From Gammaproteobacteria bacterium (GTDB lineage: Bacteria; Pseudomonadota; Gammaproteobacteria; Xanthomonadales; Wenzhouxiangellaceae): a DNA stretch of 64,000 bases. The notes beneath the pieces are model-generated. The model had not been told where the DNA came from. It saw only the letters and a list, made by a program, of their open reading frames with translations, and did not search any database. A program made the translations under genes and the position numbers. The stretch's first letter is position 1, and the number at the start of each line of letters is the position of its first letter. Location: the NCBI GenBank assembly GCA_003567685.1, contig PWYW01000029.1, forward strand, positions 1-64,000, read 5' to 3'. Below are positions 48,261 to 58,062 of this stretch, in pieces.

Positions 48261-51146
48261 TTACTGCGGGCTGAACGTTCTCACCTGGGCCGCCGAGCCT
48301 TGAGCGTCGGCTTCGCCAATATTCAACGGCAAGTAGTCGTTGACCAGCCAGCGACGCAGCTGGTTGGTGTAGAACGGACTGAGGAACACGCCGCTGCGAC
48401 CACCGGGGATGATTTCCTCGGCCTGTGGACCGCTCGGGCGCAACTCTGCCACCCCGCGGCGCGCCGCACCACTGCTGAACATGAAACTGTTCAGGCCAGA
48501 GGCACGCGAACTGTGACTGGAGGCATCCACCACCTCGAAGCCACCGGCCCGGGCGATGCCCGGCAGGCTGTCACCCACGTCAGCGAAGCCACCGGCAGGC
48601 GGCACATTGAACGGTGCCGTATTCAGGGGATGGTCAAATACCACCCGATGGAGCTTGCCCCAGCGGTAGTCGTTCTGATCAGAGGAATTGGCAAAAGCCG
48701 GCGCAAACTCATCCGAGGCGAGACGATCCAGCGCCGACTGCAGGGAGGCCAGAAGAATCGTATCGCGGGCACTGGCAGGGTCGGGCGCGTCGGGCACGTT
48801 GAAATAGGTCAGACCAGATGCCGCCTGTCCCTGGGTCATCGGGAACAGGCGAAGCTGGTTGACCAGCGCGCGCCAGGCAGTCTTGGCGCCGGGCAGTTCA
48901 TCGCCCAGACCTACGGCGCTCAGCGTGGCATCGATGGTGTTGGCAACCACCTGTCCCCGCCAGACGCTGTAAATGGTGGCGGCAATGCTGGCGGCTACCT
49001 GGTCATCGCTGGGCACGCTGTTGCCGGTGGGGTCACCACCCGGATCGAAACCACCCGCCACGCCGGTCGGCGTCGAGAAGTCCCAGTCGGCCATGCGACC
49101 GATTGCCTCGACGATGCGCGGGTCGTCGGCCAGTGCGGCCAGACCCGGCCAGGCCTCTTCGTCCGTGGCATTGGCGAAGGCCTGTAACAGGAAAGGCAGC
49201 AGAAGCTCGGCATCCAGCATCTGGTTGTTGGCCTGCAGCGCTTTCATGTCGTTGATGGTGACGTTGCCACGAGCGACCAGGTCCTGCAGCTCGCGGTCGA
49301 TACGGCCCATGCGCAGATCGCTGTAGCCCGCACTCAGGTAGTAGATGCCGTTGCCGCCAGGACGAAGCTGGCTGAGCGGATTGCCATCCAGTGAGGTGCC
49401 AATCGGATCGTTATTGCCATTAGCCAGGTAGCCCCAGGGAGGATTGATGACCTGCGGCATTTCTTCGCGAGGAATCAGCGCATACGGCGTGGCCTGGCCG
49501 GGTTGCGGGTTCGGGTCAAGCAGCCACTCATGGTTCAGCGCCCCGCTGCCGTCACGGATCAACCAGGGCGGGATGCCGCCGTCCGGGGCCAAATCATTCT
49601 GGAGGTCGGCACGCAGCGGCATCTCGCCGCCGATGAAATAAGCGATATTCCCCTCGATATCCGCGTAGAGGAAATTCTGCGAGCCAAAGGCGAAATCGCG
49701 CAGGCCGCGTTCGAAGTCTTCCATGCTCCGGGAGCGGGCCCAGGCGCGAAATGCCGACAGTTCGAAGGTCGGGCCCCAGCCGGTGTACTGAACGGTCAAC
49801 GCCGAGTCATCAAGCAGCTGCAAGATCGGGCCATTGTTGCGGCGCGGAACGATAAACGTAATAGCGCCCGCGTCATAACCGACGTTGGCGGGCGAAACAT
49901 CATCCGCCACGCCGGAACCGGGCTGGTTAAGGAAGTAACTCTGGAAGGCGTAAAGTACCGGCTCTGGCTGCCCGTCGTGAACGGTGTGCGTAGGCAATCC
50001 ATACACGTTGGTCAGAATCTGGTCCTGGAAAACATCGGTCACGTCCATTCGGTTGACTGTCGACCCCCAGCAAAAAAAGTCGGTACACGCCTGCGCGTTG
50101 ACCGGGGCGCCGGGGAAGACCACACCGCTGACGGTAATGCCCTCATCGCGCACCACCAGGTTCTCGCTCATGAAGATCGGCGGCATGGTCAGACCGAGGT
50201 GCGGATCGTTGGCAAACAGCGGGAAACCCGAGGCGGTGTGATCACCACTGACTGCCCACCAGTTTGAACCGATGTCGAGGCCCTCATTGAGGAAAATCAG
50301 TCCGTCCACCGCCTCGCGGTAGCTGCGAGCCATTTCGACCAGTCTGCCGTCCACCCGCGGCATGGCGTCAACGCTGGCGATATCCTGGTCAAGCGCCTGT
50401 GCGCTTACAGTCTGGTCACCGACGCCGCTTGTGCTGGCAGCACTGACTGACCGCTCATCCCCGGCCGCGCCAGGTACCACGATACCGATGCGGTTGAAGA
50501 AATCCGGAATGCTGACCCGACCATCAACCGGGATGGTCAGGTTGAGATCCTGCAGGAAAAGCGCCGTGCCGTCGAACCCGACGGCATCGCCCACTGCCTG
50601 ATAGGTTCCGATTCGAACCGTATTGTCGATCGCCGAAAGACTCTGATCAAACGACAGCTGGAAAGCCAGCAGTTTGCCAATGACCAACGAATCCACCTCG
50701 CTCCAGGGCTCGGCCGCCGTCAATTCCAGGGCGCCATACTCCGGCGGTAGCGGATTACTGGCCAGGTAGTGATTGACGCCATCGGCATAGGCTTTCAGCC
50801 AGGCGCGCTCAGTCGGGTCCAGCGCGGTAAAGGTAGCCCAGGCAGCACGTCTCAGCCCCAGCGTGCGCAGCTGAATATCATTGGCCAACGCCGGCTCACC
50901 GACCAGTTCGCCGAGCGTGCCACTGGCTACCCGGCGCAGGAAGTCCATCTGGAAAAGACGGTCGGAAGCATGCAGGTAGCCCTGCACGAAGGTCACGTCG
51001 CGCTCGGTTTCGCCGACGATAGTTGGAATGCCGTTGGCATCGATGAAAACATTAACGTTATTGGCAATGCGCGGGACCGGTGTGGTCTGCGCACCAACAA
51101 CGCCGGCCAGCAACAGGCTGGCAGCGGTGACTAGCAACTTCTTCAT
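48261..51146 (-). CDS. Penicillin acylase-family Ntn hydrolase (acylase)
   Basis: 961 aa; signal peptide, DIGSNWWAVSGDHTASGFPLFANDPHLGLTMPP with Ser nucleophile. Confidence 0.92.
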   Translation of the reverse strand: MKKLLVTAASLLLAGVVGAQTTPVPRIANNVNVFIDANGIPTIVGETERDVTFVQGYLHASDRLFQMDFLRRVASGTLGELVGEPALANDIQLRTLGLRRAAWATFTALDPTERAWLKAYADGVNHYLASNPLPPEYGALELTAAEPWSEVDSLVIGKLLAFQLSFDQSLSAIDNTVRIGTYQAVGDAVGFDGTALFLQDLNLTIPVDGRVSIPDFFNRIGIVVPGAAGDERSVSAASTSGVGDQTVSAQALDQDIASVDAMPRVDGRLVEMARSYREAVDGLIFLNEGLDIGSNWWAVSGDHTASGFPLFANDPHLGLTMPPIFMSENLVVRDEGITVSGVVFPGAPVNAQACTDFFCWGSTVNRMDVTDVFQDQILTNVYGLPTHTVHDGQPEPVLYAFQSYFLNQPGSGVADDVSPANVGYDAGAITFIVPRRNNGPILQLLDDSALTVQYTGWGPTFELSAFRAWARSRSMEDFERGLRDFAFGSQNFLYADIEGNIAYFIGGEMPLRADLQNDLAPDGGIPPWLIRDGSGALNHEWLLDPNPQPGQATPYALIPREEMPQVINPPWGYLANGNNDPIGTSLDGNPLSQLRPGGNGIYYLSAGYSDLRMGRIDRELQDLVARGNVTINDMKALQANNQMLDAELLLPFLLQAFANATDEEAWPGLAALADDPRIVEAIGRMADWDFSTPTGVAGGFDPGGDPTGNSVPSDDQVAASIAATIYSVWRGQVVANTIDATLSAVGLGDELPGAKTAWRALVNQLRLFPMTQGQAASGLTYFNVPDAPDPASARDTILLASLQSALDRLASDEFAPAFANSSDQNDYRWGKLHRVVFDHPLNTAPFNVPPAGGFADVGDSLPGIARAGGFEVVDASSHSSRASGLNSFMFSSGAARRGVAELRPSGPQAEEIIPGGRSGVFLSPFYTNQLRRWLVNDYLPLNIGEADAQGSAAQVRTFSPQ

Positions 51147-51217
51147 GGTTCTACCCCGTTTTTATTATCAGGTGAGTTGATTATTGCATACAGCCTCCCG
51201 GCCGCTCATCGGTAAAT

Positions 51218-52066
51218 TCACAAGCGGGTACGGACATCCAGCAACTCCGGGAAAAAAGTCAGGTCCAGCGCACGCTTGAGAAAATCCACACCACTCGACC
51301 CTCCGGTTCCCCGCTTGAAGCCAATGATCCGCTCCACGGTTTTCAAGTGACGAAAGCGCCATAACTGGAAGGACTCCTCCACGTCGATCAGGCGCTCACA
51401 CAAGGCATATTCGGTCCAGTGGCTGGCCGTATCCCGATAGATTTCCAGAAACACGTCAACCAGCTCCGGATTGCGCTGGTAAGGCTTGGTCCAGTCGCGC
51501 TCGATGCAAGCCTCAGGCACCGCATGACCGGCACGGGCAAGGTAGCGCAGGAACTCGTCATACAAGCTGGGCGCATTCAGCGCCTGCTCGAGCTGCTCGC
51601 GGGCACCGGGCTGATGGTCGAACAGCGCGAGCATCCGGGCATGTTTGTTCCCCAGAAGGAACTCCACGAGGCGGTACTGAAACGACTGGAAGCCCGAAGC
51701 ATCGCCGAATTGCCCCCGGAAAGCGGCATATTCGCTGGGCGTCAGGGTTTCCAGGACGGCCCACTGGTTGAAGAGCTGTTGTTGCACCAACTTGACGCGA
51801 GCAAGAATTTTCATGCAGGGGCCAGGGTCATCGGCAGCAAGCTGTCGGATCGCCGCTTGCAATTCGTGAATAACCAGCTTGAACCACAGCTCTGAGGTCT
51901 GATGCTGAATGATGAACAGCAATTCGTCGTGATGTGGCGGCTGAGATAACGGCCATTGGGCCTCCAGGATCTGGTCCAGCGCCAGGTAGCCCGCATAGTC
52001 GAGACGACCGGACAGGTCAGTGCGAATGGAAGGTTCCAGCGGCCGTTGGTTGGACTCGGTAGTCAT
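51218..52066 (-). CDS. kynA: Tryptophan 2,3-dioxygenase
   Basis: [58 protein letters not shown]. Confidence 0.96.
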   Translation of the reverse strand: MTTESNQRPLEPSIRTDLSGRLDYAGYLALDQILEAQWPLSQPPHHDELLFIIQHQTSELWFKLVIHELQAAIRQLAADDPGPCMKILARVKLVQQQLFNQWAVLETLTPSEYAAFRGQFGDASGFQSFQYRLVEFLLGNKHARMLALFDHQPGAREQLEQALNAPSLYDEFLRYLARAGHAVPEACIERDWTKPYQRNPELVDVFLEIYRDTASHWTEYALCERLIDVEESFQLWRFRHLKTVERIIGFKRGTGGSSGVDFLKRALDLTFFPELLDVRTRL

Positions 52067-52204
52067 GATGAATCGTGGGTATTGACGGGACAGCCACCGA
52101 GTTTAACGCGCGCCGGCGGGGCGCGTATAATGGCGGGCTTCTCGCATCGGGTGCTGGCTACCCGGTGATCTGCAACCCCGGGAACCAACCGACGAGGTGA
52201 AACT

Positions 52205-53305
52205 ATGGCGCGAACTGTCGCCGCTTTCAAGGTGGATCATTTCCAGTTTCTGGGCTCTGACGGCAAACTGCTGGATGGACAGCAGGTGCCTGCTCTGGCC
52301 CGTGACTTCGAACGCTTGACGGAGCTTTACAAGCTGATGGTGCTGACCCGCACCTTCGACAAAAAAGCTGTTGCTCTGCAACGCACTGGCAAGCTTGGAA
52401 CGTATGCGTCCTGTCTTGGCCACGAGGCAGCGCACATCGCGATTGGCGCGTCAATGCAGGAAGAAGACTGCTTCGCACCGATGTACCGCGAGTATGGCGC
52501 GCAGTTCTGCCGCGGGGTCAAGATGTCGGACGTCTTGCTCTATTGGGGCGGCGATGAACGTGGCAATGACTTTTCCGGACCGAAGCACGACTTCGCCTGG
52601 TGCGTTCCCATTGCCACGCAGTGCCTGCATGCCGCCGGTGCGGCGATGGCCTATAAATTGCGCCAGGAGCCACGCGTCGCGGTTTCAGTTGTCGGCGATG
52701 GCGGTTCCTCGAAGGGCGACTTCCTCGAAGCAATCAACGCTGCCAGCGCCTGGAAACTGCCGTTGGTCCTGGTCATCGTGAACAATCAGTGGGCGATTTC
52801 CGTACCGCGGTCCAAGCAGAACAATGCCGCCACGCTCGCCCAGAAAGGCATCGCCGGTGGACTGCCGAGCATCCAGGTCGACGGCAACGACCTGATTGCC
52901 TGCCTGTGGGCCATGGACAAGGCGGTCACTGCCGCTCGCCAAGGCAAGGGGGCCTTTGTGATCGAGATGATGACCTACCGTCTCAGCGATCACACGACGG
53001 CCGATGACGCCCGCCGCTACCGTCCGCAAGACGAAGTCGACGACGCCTGGGATCACGAACCGATCGCCCGCCTGCGTCGCTACCTGATTGACCAACAAGT
53101 CTGGGACGACGAACGCGAACAAACCCTGCTGGAAGAATCCGCCGAAACGGTCCAGCAGGCCGCCGATGAGTACCTGGACATCGTGGCCAACAAGCCACAG
53201 CCGGTCACGGCCATGTTCGACTACATGTACGCCGAGCTGCCGCATGACCTGGCCGAGCAGCGCGCCTATGCCGAAGAATTCCCGGAAGACGGAGGGCATC
53301 ACTGA
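52205..53305 (+). CDS. pdhA: Pyruvate/2-oxoacid dehydrogenase E1 alpha
   Basis: TPP motif VVGDGGSSKGDFLEAINAASAWKLPLVLVIVNN; RTFDKKAVALQRTGKLGTYAS. Confidence 0.93.
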   Translation: MARTVAAFKVDHFQFLGSDGKLLDGQQVPALARDFERLTELYKLMVLTRTFDKKAVALQRTGKLGTYASCLGHEAAHIAIGASMQEEDCFAPMYREYGAQFCRGVKMSDVLLYWGGDERGNDFSGPKHDFAWCVPIATQCLHAAGAAMAYKLRQEPRVAVSVVGDGGSSKGDFLEAINAASAWKLPLVLVIVNNQWAISVPRSKQNNAATLAQKGIAGGLPSIQVDGNDLIACLWAMDKAVTAARQGKGAFVIEMMTYRLSDHTTADDARRYRPQDEVDDAWDHEPIARLRRYLIDQQVWDDEREQTLLEESAETVQQAADEYLDIVANKPQPVTAMFDYMYAELPHDLAEQRAYAEEFPEDGGHH

Positions 53306-54285
53306 TGGCACAGATTACCCTTATTGAAGGCGTTACCCTGGCCCTTGCCCGGGCGATGAAGGAAGACCCGAGCGTGGTTGTGCTGGGCGAGGATGTTGGC
53401 GTCAACGGCGGCGTATTCCGGGCAACCGCTGGCCTGCAGCAGGAATTTGGCGACGAGCGCGTTATCGACACGCCGCTGGCCGAAGTGATGATTGCCGGCA
53501 TGACCGTGGGTATGGCCACGCAGGGGATGAAGCCCGTGGCTGAAGCCCAATTCTGCGGTTTCACCATGCCGATGGTTGATCACCTTATGTGCCATGCCGG
53601 TCGCATGCGCAACCGCACCCGCGGCCGCCTGAGCTGCCCGATGGTACTGCGCTTCCCGACCGGCGGCGGCATTCACGCTCCCGAGCACCATTCGGAGAGC
53701 CCGGAGGCCCTGTTTGCTCAGATGCCGGGCTTGCGAGTAGTCATGCCCTCCTCGCCTTCACGCGCCTACGGCCTGATGTTGGCAGCCATCCGCGACCCGG
53801 ATCCAGTGATCTTCATGGAGCCCAAGCGAATCTATCGCTGGCAGAAGGAAGACGTCATTGACGACGGCGAAGAGCTGCCTCTGGATGTTTGCTTCACCTT
53901 GCGTGACGGCTCTGACCTGACCCTGGTGACCTGGGGCGCGATGATCAAGGAAACGCTGCAGGCGGCCGACCAGCTCGAGCAGCAGGGCATCAGCGTTGAG
54001 GTCATCGACGTGGCGACGATCAGCCCACTCGACATGGACACAATCATCGAATCGGTCAGCCGCACAGGTCGCTGCGTGATCGTCCAGGAGGCCCCGCGTC
54101 ACTGCAGCGTGGCCAGCGAAATCGCGGCCAGCCTGGCCGATGCCGGCATCTTTGACCTGCTGGCCCCGGTCAAGCGGGTCTGCGGCTACGACACCGTCAT
54201 GCCGCTCTATCGCAACGAAATGAAATACATGCCCAGCGTCCGTCGCATCGTGCACGCGGCGCAACAGGTTCTGGAGGTCTCATGA
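53305..54285 (+). CDS. pdhB: 2-oxoacid dehydrogenase E1 beta
   Basis: LGEDVGVNGGVFRATAGLQQEFGDERVIDTPLAE; overlaps neighbours. Confidence 0.93.
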   Translation: MAQITLIEGVTLALARAMKEDPSVVVLGEDVGVNGGVFRATAGLQQEFGDERVIDTPLAEVMIAGMTVGMATQGMKPVAEAQFCGFTMPMVDHLMCHAGRMRNRTRGRLSCPMVLRFPTGGGIHAPEHHSESPEALFAQMPGLRVVMPSSPSRAYGLMLAAIRDPDPVIFMEPKRIYRWQKEDVIDDGEELPLDVCFTLRDGSDLTLVTWGAMIKETLQAADQLEQQGISVEVIDVATISPLDMDTIIESVSRTGRCVIVQEAPRHCSVASEIAASLADAGIFDLLAPVKRVCGYDTVMPLYRNEMKYMPSVRRIVHAAQQVLEVS

Positions 54286-55640
54286 AAGTTTTCAACTTGC
54301 CCGATCTGGGCGAAGGTTTGCCGGACGCCGAAATCGTCGAATGGCTGGTCGAGGAAGGCAGCGAGGTCAAACTGGACCAACCGCTGGTTTCCATGGAAAC
54401 CGCCAAGGCCGTGGTCGAAGTACCCAGCCCGTTCACCGGTCGCGTGGTCAAGTTCCACGGCCAGGCCGGCGATGTGATCCAGACCGGCGCACCGCTGGCT
54501 GAATTCGCCGTCGAGGGCGACGAAGAGCAAGCCGCGCCGGCTGCCGAGGCTCCGTCGGCCGAGGCGCAGGCCGCTGCCGAAACGCCGGCAGACGTCGACA
54601 CCAAGGCGGACACCACCAGCGAGCCGGCCGAACGTGAAGACACCGGCACCGTGGTCGGCAACGTTCAGTCCTCCAACGAAGTGCTTCAGGAACGCACCAG
54701 CACCGTCGGTGGCGTCAAGGTGACGCCAGCCGTGCGCGCCCTGGCCCGCAAGATGAAAGTCGACATCAGCCGCGTCCAGCCCAGCGGGCCGGGCGGTATC
54801 GTGACGGCGGCCGACGTTCGCCAGGCCGCCGAACAGGGCCAGCCCGAGGTGGCACCGGCAGCCAACCCGGCTGCACCGGCCGAACGCCCGGCCCTGAAGC
54901 CGCAGACCTCGACGCCTGAGCCGGCCTCGCCGGCACCGGCACCAGCACCAGCACCATCAGCGCCGGCAACGGCCAGCGGGGCAGCCGCTCCCTCCGCCGA
55001 CAACGAAGGCTGGGAACCCATCCGTGGCACTCGCCGCACCATGGCCCGCGTGATGAGCGAATCGCACGCCAAGGTGGTACCGACCACGCTGATGGACGAC
55101 GCCGACATCAACGCCTGGCGTCCGGGCGAGGATATCACCGGCCGTCTGCTGCGGGCCCTGTGGGCAGGTGCCAAGGCCGAGCCCGGGCTGAACGCATGGT
55201 ACGACGGCGACAACAGCGTGCGCATGATCCACAAGAACATGCACGTGGGCATGGCGGTCGACACCCCGGACGGCCTGTTCGTGGCCGCCTTGCGCAATGT
55301 CAACCAGGCTGACAAGGCCCAGCTTCGCGGGGAAATCAACCGGCTGCGTGAAAACGCGACCAACCGGTCGATTCCGCCGGAAGATCTGAAGGACTACACC
55401 ATCATCCTGTCGAACTTTGGCAAGTTTGCCGGGCGCTACGCCACACCGGTGATCACCCCGCCGTGCGTGGCCATTGTCGCCGCCGGCGCGCTGCGTCACG
55501 AAGTGGTGCCGGTTCTGGGTGGCGTCGAAGTCCATCGAATGATGCCGCTGTCGCTGACCTTCGACCACCGCGCCTGCACCGGCGGTGAGGCCGCGCGCTT
55601 CCTCAAGGCAATGCTTGACGACCTGGCACGCGCCGACTAA
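54282..55640 (+). CDS. Dihydrolipoamide acyltransferase (E2), variant catalytic motif
   Basis: Lipoyl domain VSMETAKAVVEVPSPF, Pro/Ala linkers, peripheral subunit-binding domain, catalytic domain ending LTFDHRACTGGEAARFLKAML. Confidence 0.92.
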   Translation: MKVFNLPDLGEGLPDAEIVEWLVEEGSEVKLDQPLVSMETAKAVVEVPSPFTGRVVKFHGQAGDVIQTGAPLAEFAVEGDEEQAAPAAEAPSAEAQAAAETPADVDTKADTTSEPAEREDTGTVVGNVQSSNEVLQERTSTVGGVKVTPAVRALARKMKVDISRVQPSGPGGIVTAADVRQAAEQGQPEVAPAANPAAPAERPALKPQTSTPEPASPAPAPAPAPSAPATASGAAAPSADNEGWEPIRGTRRTMARVMSESHAKVVPTTLMDDADINAWRPGEDITGRLLRALWAGAKAEPGLNAWYDGDNSVRMIHKNMHVGMAVDTPDGLFVAALRNVNQADKAQLRGEINRLRENATNRSIPPEDLKDYTIILSNFGKFAGRYATPVITPPCVAIVAAGALRHEVVPVLGGVEVHRMMPLSLTFDHRACTGGEAARFLKAMLDDLARAD

Positions 55641-55718
55641 AAACCGGACGGGGTGGCCTGGAACTTCCGGGCCACCCTACCCCGTAGCCCTCTCACCAAT
55701 CCCCGGCAGCAGGAGTTC

Positions 55719-56168
55719 ATGAACCCGCACATTGCACCCAACATGATCATCGGCGCCTGCGAATGGATCGCGCTGCCTGAGTTATCCATCGAACGGATTC
55801 GCGCACGCGTGGATACCGGCGCCAAGTCCTGTGCCCTGCATGCCACCGACATCGAGAAGTTCGAGCGCGACGGCGACCTCTGGCTGCGCTTCAAGGCGCA
55901 TCTCGGCCACGCGCGGCCATCTTCCAGCCGCTTGTGCGAGGCCCGGCTGGCCGACGAACGGCGAGTTCGCAGCACCTCCGGCGACGTCGAATCGCGTTTC
56001 ACCATTCGCACGCCAATCATCATCGGTCACTCGCGCTGGATGGTCGATATCACCCTCACGGACCGGGCCCAGATGCGCTACCGTATGCTTCTCGGCCGAA
56101 CCGCCATGGAGAACCACGCGCTGGTCTATCCGGCCCGTACCTTTCTCCAGGGCAAGCCCAGACTCTAA
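55719..56168 (+). CDS. RimB-like retropepsin-type protease (COG4067, 'ATP-dependent zinc protease' family)
   Basis: IRARVDTGAKSCALHATDIE, RTPIIIGHSRWMVDITLTDRAQMRYRMLLGRTAM; upstream of rimK. Confidence 0.87.
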   Translation: MNPHIAPNMIIGACEWIALPELSIERIRARVDTGAKSCALHATDIEKFERDGDLWLRFKAHLGHARPSSSRLCEARLADERRVRSTSGDVESRFTIRTPIIIGHSRWMVDITLTDRAQMRYRMLLGRTAMENHALVYPARTFLQGKPRL

Positions 56169-56189
56169 TCACCACAGAGACTCCAGACC

Positions 56190-57095
56190 ATGCGCATAGC
56201 CATCATGTCCCGCAGCCGCAAGATTTACTCAACCCGCCGTCTGGTGGAAGCCGGCGAGGAACGCGGCCATGATATTCAGGTAGTCGATACCGCGCGCTGT
56301 TACATGAACATCGCCTCCCATCGGCCGACCATTCACTACCGCGGCAAACTGCTTGAGCCGTTCGATGCAGTCATTCCGCGAATCGGGGCCTCGATCACCT
56401 TTTACGGCACTGCCGTGCTGCGTCAGTTCGAGATGATGGGCACCTTCCCCCTGAACGAGTCGGTCGCGGTGAACCGTTCGCGCGACAAGCTGCGTTCGCT
56501 TCAGCTGCTGGCTCGCCGTGGCATTGGCCTGCCAGTGACCGGCTTTGCCCGCGCCCCCGATGACATCGGCGACCTGATCGAGATGGTCGGTGGTGCACCG
56601 CTGGTGGCAAAGCTGCTGGAAGGCACCCAGGGCATCGGCGTGGTGCTGTGTGAAACGCGCAAGGCAGCCGAAAGTGTCCTCGAAGCCTTCATGGGCCTGA
56701 ATGTGTCCATCATGGTCCAGGAATACATCAAGGAGGCCGGCGGCGCTGATATCCGCTGCTTCGTCGTCGGGGACAAGGTGGTCGCAGCCATCAAGCGCCA
56801 GGCCAAGCCGGGCGAATTCCGTTCCAACCTGCACCGCGGCGGCACCGCCGAGCTGATCAAGATCACGCCGGAAGAGCGGGCCGTGGCCGTACGTGCCGCC
56901 CGTATCATGGGCTTGAACGTGGCCGGCGTTGACCTGCTTCGATCCAACCATGGGCCGTTGGTGATGGAAGTCAATTCCTCGCCAGGTCTCGAGGGCATCG
57001 AAAGCGCCACCGGCAAGGACGTCGCCGGCATGATCATCCAGTTCCTGGAAAAGAACGCGCGCAAGGACAAGACGCGCACGCGCGGCCAGGGCTGA
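56190..57095 (+). CDS. rimK: RimK, ATP-grasp S6--L-glutamate ligase
   Basis: 301 aa; [52 protein letters not shown]. Confidence 0.95.
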   Translation: MRIAIMSRSRKIYSTRRLVEAGEERGHDIQVVDTARCYMNIASHRPTIHYRGKLLEPFDAVIPRIGASITFYGTAVLRQFEMMGTFPLNESVAVNRSRDKLRSLQLLARRGIGLPVTGFARAPDDIGDLIEMVGGAPLVAKLLEGTQGIGVVLCETRKAAESVLEAFMGLNVSIMVQEYIKEAGGADIRCFVVGDKVVAAIKRQAKPGEFRSNLHRGGTAELIKITPEERAVAVRAARIMGLNVAGVDLLRSNHGPLVMEVNSSPGLEGIESATGKDVAGMIIQFLEKNARKDKTRTRGQG

Positions 57096-57100
57096 GATCG

Positions 57101-57733
57101 ATGGAAAGCCTGGCCGAGCTCAGCGTTTTTTCTGCCCTGCTGGCAGGCATTACGCTTAGCGCGGCCTCTGGTTTGCGGGTGTTTCTGCCAATGCTGGCAC
57201 TGGGCTTGTCCGCCCGCATGGGTTGGCTGGAAGTCGGCGAACAGTTTGCCTGGCTGGCTTCGGACCCGGTGTTGATGGTTGTTGCCATCGCCGCCCTGCT
57301 GGAAGCCGGCGCCTATTACATCCCGCTGGTCGACAATCTCCTGGATCTTGTCGCTACGCCGGCTGCAATGGCCGGCGGCACAGTCATTGTTTCGGCCCTT
57401 CTGCCTGAAATGAACGAGTTTGCCCAATGGACCACTGCACTGACTCTGGGCGGTGGATCCGCAGGCCTGGTCCAGGGGAGTACCGTACTCTTGCGAGGTG
57501 CCTCGACGGCGGGTAGCGGGGGCATGGGCAATTCCGTGGTTTCCACCGGTGAAACCGGTGGCAGCTTGTTGCTGATCGTGCTGGCCCTTCTGGTACCTAT
57601 CGTTGCCGGCATTATGGTGATCATCGCGCTGATCTGGCTTTTGAGCAAACTACTGGGGTGGTTGTCCAGGCGCTCGCGAAAACCCTCATCTGACGAGCAT
57701 TCGGGGCAAGGCTCGAAGCCGCCGGAAAGCTGA
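57101..57733 (+). CDS. DUF4126 membrane protein
   Basis: SAASGLRVFLPMLALGLSARMGWLE, YYIPLVDNLLDLVATPAAMAGGTVI. Confidence 0.88.
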   Translation: MESLAELSVFSALLAGITLSAASGLRVFLPMLALGLSARMGWLEVGEQFAWLASDPVLMVVAIAALLEAGAYYIPLVDNLLDLVATPAAMAGGTVIVSALLPEMNEFAQWTTALTLGGGSAGLVQGSTVLLRGASTAGSGGMGNSVVSTGETGGSLLLIVLALLVPIVAGIMVIIALIWLLSKLLGWLSRRSRKPSSDEHSGQGSKPPES

Positions 57734-57780
57734 ATACTGGCTACATGGCGGATGGTTGGTTGATCATGCCCGGGGAATGA

Positions 57781-58062
57781 CTAGGGAACCTCTGAATAAT
57801 TCTGCGTGGAGCGCGTTTCAGTCGGAAAAGCCGCAGATCGTGTGGTGCGACGCGAGTGACAGTAGCCGTAGCTACGGCCGAGTGGCGCAACGCACGAGAT
57901 GCGGCTTTTCCGGCGAAACCCCTATGGGACGGGCCTCTGCGGGGTCTCCGCCTCGTTTGGGCTCGCTAATTTGGAATGACCAAACCACGCTCGCCCGAGC
58001 CGAGCCGGAGCCTCCCGCAGGGGCCCGTCGCGCCCACGCATAATTGTTCAGAGGTTCCCTAG
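57781..58062. mobile_element. 282-bp non-autonomous MITE-like element
   Basis: Near-perfect ~34-bp terminal inverted repeats CTAGGGAACCTCTGAA(T/C)AATT(C/A)TGCGTGG..., CTAG at both ends (possible 4-bp target duplication), two internal imperfect hairpins (57816-57918 and 57928-58029), no transposase ORF. Confidence 0.9.

Noticed and set aside
54880-54975. Short tandem-like GCACCGGCACCAGCACCAGCACC repeats
   Set aside because: Codon-level repetition of the E2 Ala/Pro linker, not a DNA repeat element.
54686-55363. Minus-strand 225-aa ORF
   Set aside because: Antisense to the E2 Pro/Ala linker; a low-complexity artefact.
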